64,000 bases of DNA from Candidatus Phosphoribacter baldrii (GTDB lineage Bacteria > Actinomycetota > Actinomycetes > Actinomycetales > Dermatophilaceae), in assembly GCA_016704565.1 (NCBI GenBank), contig JADIZV010000004.1:186001-250000 (forward strand), given 5' to 3'. A program made the position numbers and the translations under genes. Positions 25,137 through 32,250 of this stretch are shown piece after piece. The notes under the pieces are model-generated. The model did no database searches. It was not told the DNA's origin and saw only the letters and a list, made by a program, of their open reading frames with translations. The stretch's first letter is position 1. The number at the start of each line of letters is the position of its first letter.

Positions 25137-26701
25137 CCGGCCCCGATTCTGGCAGCCGGCCGCACGGCGACCCGGCGCAACGTCTAGCGCTCGTCGTCGA
25201 CCTCGGCACGGGCGGTCCCAAGGTCGGCGTCGCCACGCTGGACGGACGTCTGCTCTGGTCGGGTGCCCGGCCGACCCCGACCCGTCGCGAACCGGACGGC
25301 ACGGCCGTCCAGGACGCCGGGTCCTGGTGGACGGGCGTGCGCGAGTTGGCCCGAGAGGGACTTGCCTGCGCGGTCGTCGACCCGTCCGCTGTGGAGGTCG
25401 TCGCGGTCACTGGACAGTGGGGTAGCACCGTCCCCGTCGACGCCGCCGGTATGCCGGTCGGAGACTGCCGCCTCTACCTCGACACGCGAGGGGCACGGCA
25501 TACCCGCACGGTCATCGGCGGTCCGGTGTTGGGCTACCACCCGGGGCGGGCGCTCACCTGGCTGCGCCGCACCGCCGGCGCGCCCTCGCCGGGGGGCGGC
25601 GACCCGGTCGGCCACATGCTGGCCTTCCAACGCGACGAGCCCGAGGTCGCGGCGGCGGCGCGGTGGTTCCTTGAGCCGGTCGACTGTCTGACGATGCGTT
25701 TCACCGGACGCGCGGTCGCGAGCCACTCGTCGATGACGTTGGCCTGGCTGACCGACAACCGGGATCAGCGTCACTTGGCCTATGACGAACGGCTGGTGGC
25801 GCTCTCGGGTGTGGATGGCACCAAGTTGCCGCCGCTTGTCGCGACGGGTTCGGTCGTGGGGACGGTGGCCCCCGACGTGGCGGCCGACCTCGGCCTGCGG
25901 CCCGACGTGCAGGTGGTCGGGGGCACGACCGACCTGGTGACGGCCACGGTGGGGTCAGGGGCGACCGGGGATCACCAGGCGCACTTCGCGGTGTCAACCA
26001 CGACGTGGATCTCCTGTCCGGTCCCCGACAAGAAGACGGACGTCCTGCACTCGATCGCCACCGTGCCCGGGTTGCGGCCGGACCGCTATCTGCTGGCCAA
26101 CAATCACGAGACGGCCGGATTGTGCTTGCAGTGGGCCAAGGACGAGGTGTTCGGCGGGTCGTTCGACGAACTCACGGCGCTGGCCGCAACATCTCCCCTC
26201 GGGGCGGGAGGGGTGGTGTTCACCCCGTGGCTGTCTGGGCTGCGCTCCCCCATCGACGACCGACTGGCCCGCGGCGGGTGGCACAACATGTCGTTGCGGA
26301 CGACCCGGGCCGACTTGGTCCGGGCCTTGCTCGAGGGCGTCGCCTGCAACACCCGCTGGCTGCACGAGCACGTCGAGAAATTCGTCGGTCAACGGTTGGA
26401 CCCCGTGCGCTTCATCGGTGGTGGGGCCGTCTCGGACCTGTGGTGCCAGGTGCACGCCGACGTCATGGGCCGGCGGGTCGAGCGGGTCGCCGAGCCGATG
26501 ACGGCCCAGCTGCGCGGTGCCGCGTTGGTCGCCGGGATGGCGGTCGGCGCGCTCACCGTCGGTGAGGCCGCGGATGCCGTGCGCGTGGAGCGCACCTTCG
26601 TGCCCGACGAGGGTGCCCGGGCGGCATACGAGCCGATCTATGCCCAGTTCCGCACGCTCTACCGCCGCGAGAAGGGTCTGTTCGCCGCCCTGAACAGGTG
26701 A
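25133..26701 (+). CDS. FGGY-family carbohydrate kinase
   Basis: The 522-residue kinase has an actin-like fold in two halves: LALVVDLGTGGPKVGVATLDG at the N-terminus, then AVTGQWGSTVPVDAAG, a GGTTDLVTATVG segment and the ATP-site FIGGGAVSDLWCQVHADVMGRRVERV. The family phosphorylates polyols and sugars such as xylulose, glycerol and erythritol; the substrate here is unknown. It is coupled to the lyase by a 4-bp overlap. The pair has no adjacent transporter or dedicated regulator. Confidence 0.85.
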   Translation: MTGPDSGSRPHGDPAQRLALVVDLGTGGPKVGVATLDGRLLWSGARPTPTRREPDGTAVQDAGSWWTGVRELAREGLACAVVDPSAVEVVAVTGQWGSTVPVDAAGMPVGDCRLYLDTRGARHTRTVIGGPVLGYHPGRALTWLRRTAGAPSPGGGDPVGHMLAFQRDEPEVAAAARWFLEPVDCLTMRFTGRAVASHSSMTLAWLTDNRDQRHLAYDERLVALSGVDGTKLPPLVATGSVVGTVAPDVAADLGLRPDVQVVGGTTDLVTATVGSGATGDHQAHFAVSTTTWISCPVPDKKTDVLHSIATVPGLRPDRYLLANNHETAGLCLQWAKDEVFGGSFDELTALAATSPLGAGGVVFTPWLSGLRSPIDDRLARGGWHNMSLRTTRADLVRALLEGVACNTRWLHEHVEKFVGQRLDPVRFIGGGAVSDLWCQVHADVMGRRVERVAEPMTAQLRGAALVAGMAVGALTVGEAADAVRVERTFVPDEGARAAYEPIYAQFRTLYRREKGLFAALNR

Positions 26702-26735
26702 CGGCGTGGCCGTGGGTGTCACCGGGCGAGCAAGA

Positions 26736-26776
26736 CGGCAGGGCCCGGACCACACGGGGTGGTTCGGGCCCTGCCG
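26736..26776 (+). terminator. terminator after FGGY kinase
   Basis: An 18-bp stem with one G-T wobble (26736-26753 with 26759-26776, 5-nt loop) lies 35 nt after the kinase stop, between convergent genes. Confidence 0.75.
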
Positions 26777-26783
26777 TGGTGAG

Positions 26784-26814
26784 CGGGCGGCATACCGGCG
26801 AGGTATGCCGCCCG
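26784..26814. terminator. second hairpin built from inverted CGGCATAC words, at the rpsA 3' end
   Basis: CGGGCGGCATACC (26784-26796) is perfectly repeated in inverse at 26802-26814 with a 5-nt loop, 24 nt beyond the rpsA stop. Thirteen base pairs are formed and the central eight on each side are the genome word CGGCATAC/GTATGCCG. It probably terminates rpsA transcription as well as carrying the word. Confidence 0.7.
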
Positions 26815-26838
26815 GCTCAGTGTCTGCGTAGAGCAGCC

Positions 26839-28302
26839 TCAGTTGCCGGTGAGCTTCTCGCGCAACGCGGCCAGAGCCTCGTCGGACGCGAGCGTGCCGG
26901 TGGCCGGCGCAGCCTCGGCGGCGGTCGAGGAGTAGGACGAGGGGACCTCGCCCGCGGCAACCAGGGCCTCGGAGTCGGCCTTGGCAGCCGCCTCGACCTG
27001 GGCCTTGTGGGCCTCCCAACGGGCGTGGGCCTCGGCGTACTGCTTCTCCCACTTCTCGCGCTGGGTCTCGAAGCCGGGCAGCCACTCGTTCGTCTCCGGG
27101 TCGAAGCCCTCGGGGTACTTGTAGTTGCCCGCCTCGTCGTACTCGGCGGCCATGCCGTAGAGGGTGGGGTCGAAGTCGGCGACACCGACTGTCCCGTCGT
27201 TGGCCTGCTTGAGCGACAACGAGATCCGGCGACGCTCCAGGTCGATGTCGATGACCTTGACGAAAATGTCCTCGTTGACGGTGACGACCTGCTCGGGCAA
27301 CTCGACGTGCCGCTCGGCCAGCTCGGAGATGTGGACCAGACCCTCGATGCCGTCGTCGACGCGGACGAACGCACCGAACGGCACGAGCTTGGTGACCTTG
27401 CCGGGCACGACCTGACCGATGGCGTGGGTCCGGGCGAAGTGCTGCCACGGGTCTTCCTGAGTCGCCTTGAGCGACAACGACACCCGCTCGCGGTCCATGT
27501 CGACGTCGAGGACCTCGACGGTCACCTCGGTGCCGACCTCGACAACCTCGCTCGGGTGGTCGATGTGCTTCCAGGACAGCTCGGACACGTGGACCAGACC
27601 GTCAACCCCACCGAGGTCGACGAACGCGCCGAAGTTGACGATGCTCGACACGACACCGGAGCGGACCTGGCCCTTCTGCAACTCGCGCAGGAAGGTCGTG
27701 CGGACCTCGGACTGGGTCTGCTCGAGCCACGCGCGGCGGGACAGGACCACGTTGTTGCGGTTCTTGTCCAGCTCGATGATCTTGGCCTCGATCTGCTTGC
27801 CGACATACGGCTGCAGGTCGCGCACCCGACGCATCTCGACGAGGGAGGCGGGCAAGAAGCCACGCAGGCCGATGTCCAGGATGAGACCACCCTTGACGAC
27901 CTCGATGACAGTGCCGGTGACGACGCCGTCCTCTTCCTTGACCTTCTCGATCGTGCCCCAGGCGCGTTCGTACTGGGCGCGCTTCTTGGACAGGATGAGG
28001 CGGCCTTCCTTGTCCTCCTTCTGGAGAACCAGGGCCTCGACCTCGTCGCCGACCTTGACCACATCGGCCGGGTCGACGTCGTGCTTGATGGACAGCTCAC
28101 GCGAGGGGATGACGCCCTCGGTCTTGTAGCCGATGTCGAGCAGGACCTCGTCCCGGTCGACCTTGACGATGACACCCTCGACGATGTCTCCGTCGTTGAA
28201 ATCCTTGATCGTCGCGTCGATCGCGGCGAGGAGGTCTTCCTCAGAGCCGATGTCGTTGACGGCAACCTGAGGGGCGGTCTTTGCGACCGTGCTGATGCTC
28301 AT
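26839..28302 (-). CDS. rpsA: 30S ribosomal protein S1
   Basis: The 487-residue protein has four S1 RNA-binding domains (approximately 37-105, 123-188, 209-277 and 294-363), for example GDIVEGVIVKVDRDEVLLDIGYKTEG and GQVVPGKVTKLVPFGAFVRVD. An acidic C-terminal tail rich in Ala and Glu follows. It brings mRNA to the ribosome, which matters for the many weak or GTG/TTG starts here. ATG 28302 fits the known actinobacterial start (MSISTVAK-like). The gene contains no CGGCATAC word. Confidence 0.97.
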   Translation of the reverse strand: MSISTVAKTAPQVAVNDIGSEEDLLAAIDATIKDFNDGDIVEGVIVKVDRDEVLLDIGYKTEGVIPSRELSIKHDVDPADVVKVGDEVEALVLQKEDKEGRLILSKKRAQYERAWGTIEKVKEEDGVVTGTVIEVVKGGLILDIGLRGFLPASLVEMRRVRDLQPYVGKQIEAKIIELDKNRNNVVLSRRAWLEQTQSEVRTTFLRELQKGQVRSGVVSSIVNFGAFVDLGGVDGLVHVSELSWKHIDHPSEVVEVGTEVTVEVLDVDMDRERVSLSLKATQEDPWQHFARTHAIGQVVPGKVTKLVPFGAFVRVDDGIEGLVHISELAERHVELPEQVVTVNEDIFVKVIDIDLERRRISLSLKQANDGTVGVADFDPTLYGMAAEYDEAGNYKYPEGFDPETNEWLPGFETQREKWEKQYAEAHARWEAHKAQVEAAAKADSEALVAAGEVPSSYSSTAAEAAPATGTLASDEALAALREKLTGN

Positions 28303-28507
28303 GTAGTAGGAACTCCGATGGTGGACAGGATGTAAGAGCCGCACGCCGGTCGGCCTGCGGGGCGGACATGGTTGGGTGTTCGGGCTTCCGGCTCACCGAC
28401 AGACTCTGGCGGTGGGTAGGCAGCATCGAACGGCACCCCAAGGGGCACCGAGTCAGGCTACCGGTCCGCGCCTGGCGGGGTCAAAGCCGCCAGTTGCCCC
28501 CTGCGTG

Positions 28508-28586
28508 GAGTAACCGCTTCAGTGTTGGCGATTCCACGGAATTTCGGGTATTTCGCGTCGAGTCGCCAACACTGAAGCGGTTACTC
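28508..28586. repeat. perfect 24-bp inverted repeat with 31-nt spacer
   Basis: The left arm begins GAGTAACCGCTTCAG (28508) and ends GTTGGCGA (28531). The right arm at 28563-28586 is its exact reverse complement. The spacer (28532-28562) is AT-richer than its surroundings. It is about 205 bp upstream of rpsA and 163 bp upstream of the secreted-protein gene. Arms this long are not needed for termination, and no gene ends here. A cruciform, a small mobile repeat or a structured RNA are all possible. Confidence 0.8.
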
Positions 28587-28628
28587 GGTTGGGGAGCAGA
28601 CCGACACTCGGGGCGACCGGATCGGGCG

Positions 28629-28647
28629 CCAGGTTAGGCAGACCTAC
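28629..28647 (+). promoter_or_regulatory. possible DtxR/IdeR-like iron box
   Basis: The 19 bases CCAGGTTAGGCAGACCTAC match about 14 of 19 positions of the IdeR/DtxR consensus (TTAGGTTAGSCTAACCTAA). They lie about 100 nt upstream of the secreted-protein start. The match is imperfect and there is no other iron-related gene nearby, so this is only a candidate. Confidence 0.25.
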
Positions 28648-28749
28648 TGCGACCAAAGGACAATACCGGCGCCCCGGACGGGCGCTGGACCCTGGACCTG
28701 CGGCCAGGCATCCCGGCCGACCGCATCAGTTCCTGTCTGGAGCCGCCTC

Positions 28750-30750
28750 ATGTCCCTCTTCCCGCCCACCCGCCTGGCCCGGGCGACGATCGTCGCCACG
28801 GCCGCCGGCACCCTCGCGCTCGGGTTGCTGCCCCCCGTGGCGTATGCCGCCGACTCGCCCCCCATGCTCACCCTCACCTACCTCGGCGCCGGGGGCGTCG
28901 CGTCGCTGAGCGACACCGACATCGCCGTCGGCTCCCGCCGCGAGTCCAGCGGAGCCCTCACCCCACTGGTCAGCCACCAGGGCGCGCCGTTCGCCGCCCT
29001 CCCCCTCCCCGCCGGTGCGACCGGCGGCTTCACGACCGACGTCTCCGATGCCGGCATCATCGTCGGCAACGCCTCCTTCTCCTCCGGGTTGCGTGCGGTG
29101 CGGTGGACGCCCTCGGGCAGCTCGTATGCCGTCGACGTCCTGCCCCTGCCGCCGGGTGAGGTGGCCTCCTACGCCACCGGACTCAACGAGTCCGGGCAGA
29201 TCGTCGGCGCCCGCGCCGGGTTGCTCGGGACCCCCTTCGGGTTCGGCTGGCTCTACAACGACGCGGGCGGGACCGTGAGTCTCAGCACGGCATACGGCTG
29301 GGACACCACCCCGATCGGCATCACCGACGGGGGTGTCATCCTCGGCTCGGCGGAGACCCTCACCCTCGCCACGGGGACGCGGAACACCGTCCAGGGACCT
29401 CCGCCGGGCTATGGGCTGTTCTCCCCGCGCGGGATCAACGAGGCTGGACTCCTGGTCGGCGAGGCAGTGCTCAGCTCGCAGTCCCTCGCCCAGATGTCGG
29501 CGTTCCGCTACTCCCCCGTCCCGGGCTCTCCGACCGACGGCTTCCAGTTCATCGCCGGACTGGTCCGCAATGCACTCGGGGTCGACATCAACGACCTCGG
29601 CGACGTCACGGTGGCGACCGCAGGGATCGACGGAGTCTACGCGACCACGGTCGACCTCGTCGGCGTCGGGCGGTTCAGCCCCAACGACTTGCTCGACCCG
29701 GCGGCGACGACCGCGGGGTGGCGCCTGTTCGGAGCCCAAGCGCGGGTCAACAACTCCCGGGTGATGACCTCGTCGGCGACCAACTCGCTCACTGGTCAGA
29801 CCGGTGCGGTCCTGTTGCGGCCAGCGGGCGCCTTGCCGGCCCCGAACCCGCCGACGACGTTCACGGCCACCCCGGTCTCGGCCACGCCCTTGCGGCCGTG
29901 GAACTCCATCGACCTCGCGTGGTCGGGCCGAGACCCCCTCACCAAGAGCGTCGAGGTGCAGCGCCGCAGCGCTGGGGCGCCCGACTGGGCCACGTTGAGC
30001 GGTGCGACGGGAAGCCCCTACTCGGACACTGCCATTGCGACGGGGGCCACCTACGACTACCGGATCCGGGCCATCGGGCTGGCCGGTGCCGGGCCGTGGT
30101 CGGCCACCGTGACCGTCACCGCCCCGACGACGGTGGTCGACACCACGGCACCAACCCTGAGCTTCTCGGGTCCGGCCGATGGCGCCGTCGTGTCCGGCAA
30201 GGTCACGCTGAGCGCCGCCGCCAATGACCCGTCGGGGATCCTCAACCTGCGGATCACGGTGACCGACCCGCAGTATCCCAATGGTCGGGTGCTCGTCTCC
30301 TCCGCCTCGACGTCCGTGTCGGCCACCTGGGACACCACCAAGCTCATCGGCCCGCAGACGATCACGGTGGAGGCGATCGACTCGTGGCACAACCAGAGCG
30401 CCATCATCCGGCAGGTCTTCGTCGGATCGACCTCCACGGTCATGCACGTCGACGCGCTGACCCTCACGAGCCGGGTGCGCCGCGGCACGGTCACCGTGAC
30501 CGGCGTGGCAACGGTGACCCTCGCCGACCGCGTGGCCGTCCCCGGTGCCACCGTCGTCGGGACCCTGCACCTGCCCGACGGGACGACGGTCTCCCAAGCG
30601 TTCGTGACCAACACCCGCGGTCAGGTGAGCTTCAGCTGGTCCGGCACCCAGAAGGGTCAGTTCTCGATGACCATCGAGGGCGTCTCCTACCCGAAGCTGA
30701 CCTTCGACCCCGCGGCGAGCGTGCTCTCGCAGACCATCACCGTGACCTGA
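28750..30750 (+). CDS. secreted protein with HAF repeats, FnIII and Ig-like domains
   Basis: The 666-residue protein has a signal peptide (ARATIVATAAGTLALGLLPPVAYAA). About 300 residues of HAF-type repeats follow, shown by recurring TGLNESGQIVG, RGINEAGLLVG and DINDLGDVTVA units. Next come a fibronectin III-like domain (about 370-455, PTTFTATPVSAT...YDYRIRAIGLAGAGPWSATVTVTAP), an Ig-like domain beginning APTLSFSGPADGAVVSG and a final beta domain. No wall anchor is seen, so it is likely released. The role is unknown; adhesion or polymer binding is a guess from domain type. Confidence 0.75.
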   Translation: MSLFPPTRLARATIVATAAGTLALGLLPPVAYAADSPPMLTLTYLGAGGVASLSDTDIAVGSRRESSGALTPLVSHQGAPFAALPLPAGATGGFTTDVSDAGIIVGNASFSSGLRAVRWTPSGSSYAVDVLPLPPGEVASYATGLNESGQIVGARAGLLGTPFGFGWLYNDAGGTVSLSTAYGWDTTPIGITDGGVILGSAETLTLATGTRNTVQGPPPGYGLFSPRGINEAGLLVGEAVLSSQSLAQMSAFRYSPVPGSPTDGFQFIAGLVRNALGVDINDLGDVTVATAGIDGVYATTVDLVGVGRFSPNDLLDPAATTAGWRLFGAQARVNNSRVMTSSATNSLTGQTGAVLLRPAGALPAPNPPTTFTATPVSATPLRPWNSIDLAWSGRDPLTKSVEVQRRSAGAPDWATLSGATGSPYSDTAIATGATYDYRIRAIGLAGAGPWSATVTVTAPTTVVDTTAPTLSFSGPADGAVVSGKVTLSAAANDPSGILNLRITVTDPQYPNGRVLVSSASTSVSATWDTTKLIGPQTITVEAIDSWHNQSAIIRQVFVGSTSTVMHVDALTLTSRVRRGTVTVTGVATVTLADRVAVPGATVVGTLHLPDGTTVSQAFVTNTRGQVSFSWSGTQKGQFSMTIEGVSYPKLTFDPAASVLSQTITVT

Positions 30751-30770
30751 CCTGGGTCAAGGCCACATGA

Positions 30771-30806
30771 CTGATGGGGGGCGGGCCGCGGCCCGCCCCC
30801 CATCAG
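30771..30806. terminator. bidirectional terminator
   Basis: A perfect 17-bp stem (CTGATGGGGGGCGGGCC 30771-30787 with 30790-30806) with a 2-nt loop lies between the convergent secreted-protein and anchored-protein genes. Confidence 0.85.
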
Positions 30807-30827
30807 TTCGTCAAGCAACGGCGCTGA

Positions 30828-31154
30828 TCAGGCCAGCGACCGCCGCCGCCACAGCGCCAGACCCGCGGCCGCACCGAAGGCAGCCACGCCGGTGAACAAC
30901 CGGCCCGTGCTCTGCGCGCCCTGTCCGTCCATCCCGGCCAGTTCGAGGCTGTATGCCGTGAACCCGGCCGCCCCGGCCGGAGCGCCATAGGCCATGCCCT
31001 CGGCCTTGGCCCGGGCTGCGCCCGCTTCGATGACGGCGTACTTCTTGCCGTAGTCCGACGCGGTGCCCTGGCCGGCCTTGATGAGTTCCTTGGTGCCCTC
31101 GGTGGACAGGCGCCCGGCCCCGTCGGGGATCTGGGTCGCGAACGCCTTAGGCAT
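30828..31154 (-). CDS. small tail-anchored surface protein
   Basis: The 108-residue product starts MPKAFATQIP at ATG 31154 (a GTG at 31187 is possible). It has an Ala/Gly-rich middle with YGKKYAVIEAGAARAKAEG. The C-terminus has the layout of a sorting signal: a hydrophobic stretch LFTGVAAFGAAAGLALW followed by RRRSLA. No LPxTG precedes it and there is no N-terminal signal peptide, so classical sortase anchoring is unlikely. I do not recognise the family. Confidence 0.55.
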   Translation of the reverse strand: MPKAFATQIPDGAGRLSTEGTKELIKAGQGTASDYGKKYAVIEAGAARAKAEGMAYGAPAGAAGFTAYSLELAGMDGQGAQSTGRLFTGVAAFGAAAGLALWRRRSLA

Positions 31155-31174
31155 AAAAGTGTTGGGCGAGGCTA

Positions 31175-31195
31175 GCGTTCCGCTCACCGGAACGC
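31175..31195. promoter_or_regulatory. 8-bp inverted repeat upstream of the tail-anchored protein
   Basis: GCGTTCCG (31175-31182) and CGGAACGC (31188-31195) are separated by CTCAC. The element sits between the divergent anchored-protein and methyltransferase genes and has operator-like size. No adjacent regulator gene is present. Confidence 0.4.
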
Positions 31196-31307
31196 CATAG
31201 CGAAACCCACTTTGTTACCGACGGGTTCGAGATATCGCCGAACGCATGGGTCCGGCCGGCGACGGTCGCGCGCCGGAGCGGAGGCTGCCATCCAGCACAA
31301 TGACGCC

Positions 31308-32114
31308 ATGGATGCCGACCCCGTCGCCCTGCGCCGGGATGCGGGCGTGGCCGAGACGGCTCGGGCCAACCGGACCTGGTGGGACGCCGAGGCAGGCGAC
31401 TACTACGCCGAGCACGGAGACTTCCTCGGTGACGACGACCTGGTCTGGGGTCCCGAGGGCTGGAGCGAGGAGTTGCTCGGGCTGCTGGGCGATATCGCCG
31501 GCCGCGACGTCCTGGAGATCGGGGGTGGAGCCGCCCAGGGCGCTCGGTGGGTCCGTCAGGCCGGTGGCCGGGTCGTGTCGACCGACCTCTCGCTGGGAAT
31601 GCTCCGCCGCGGTCGACAGATCGACCTCGCCCACCACTGGCCGGCGCTGCCCCTCGCACAGTGCGACGGTCTGGCGCTCCCGTTCGGTGACGCGAGTTTC
31701 GACGTCGTGTTCACGGCATACGGAGTCCTCCCGTTCGTCGCCGACTCCGGTCAGGTGCTCCGGGAGGTATGCCGCGTGCTCCGGCCCGGGGGCCGCGTCG
31801 TCTTCTCGTGCACCCACCCGTTCCGGTGGGCCTTCCCGGATGAGGCGGGGCCGGACGGGCTCACGGTGCGGTTCTCCTACTTCGACCGGACTCCCTACGT
31901 CGAGCAGGACGGCACGGGAGCAGCGACGTATGCCGAGCACCACCGGACCATCGGCGACCGGGTACGCGACGTCGTCGCCGCGGGTCTGCGGCTGGTCGAC
32001 CTCATCGAGCCGGAGTGGCCGGAGGGACACGAACAGGAGTGGGGCGGCTGGTCTCCGCTGCGCGGTCGGCTCATACCCGGCACCCTCATCGTCGTTGCCG
32101 ACAAGCCCGCCTGA
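31308..32114 (+). CDS. class I SAM-dependent methyltransferase
   Basis: The 268-residue protein has the Rossmann SAM motif I (DVLEIGGGAAQGARW), the acidic residue after strand 2 (VVSTDLS), LALPFGDASFDVVFTAYGVLPFV (motif II/III region) and VCRVLRPGGRVVFSC. An aromatic N-terminal helix TWWDAEAGDYYAEHGDFLG is common in small-molecule methyltransferases of actinobacteria. The substrate is not deducible. The start at ATG 31308 has no clear Shine-Dalgarno sequence. Confidence 0.85.
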   Translation: MDADPVALRRDAGVAETARANRTWWDAEAGDYYAEHGDFLGDDDLVWGPEGWSEELLGLLGDIAGRDVLEIGGGAAQGARWVRQAGGRVVSTDLSLGMLRRGRQIDLAHHWPALPLAQCDGLALPFGDASFDVVFTAYGVLPFVADSGQVLREVCRVLRPGGRVVFSCTHPFRWAFPDEAGPDGLTVRFSYFDRTPYVEQDGTGAATYAEHHRTIGDRVRDVVAAGLRLVDLIEPEWPEGHEQEWGGWSPLRGRLIPGTLIVVADKPA

Positions 32115-32142
32115 CCGGCCGCCGACGGGTCGATCCCTTCCA

Positions 32143-32183
32143 GGTGGAGGGAAACCCACCGTACGCGTGGGTTTCCCTCCACC
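32143..32183. terminator. terminator between methyltransferase and polA
   Basis: A perfect 17-bp stem (GGTGGAGGGAAACCCAC 32143-32159 with 32167-32183) and a 7-nt loop lie 28 nt past the methyltransferase stop. It also faces the polA 3' end (32251). A GTATGCCG word follows at 32213-32220. Confidence 0.85.
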
Positions 32184-32250
32184 CCAGCGTCCGCCGTTAC
32201 CGTGCCATCAAGGTATGCCGTGCCCCTCGCCTTCCGCCGCCGCGCCGAGA

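Larger units (their letters stand above)
28303..28749. other. 447-bp intergenic region: rpsA leader and long inverted repeat
   Basis: No gene is visible here. It must hold the rpsA promoter and leader on the minus strand and the promoter of the secreted protein on the plus strand. The main structure is a perfect 24-bp inverted repeat (28508-28531 with 28563-28586), listed separately, and a possible DtxR-like site at 28629-28647. I see no clear -10/-35 pair. Confidence 0.7.

Noticed and set aside
30828..31154. LPxTG sortase substrate
   Set aside because: The hydrophobic run and basic end are present but no LPxTG or close variant precedes them and no signal peptide is seen.
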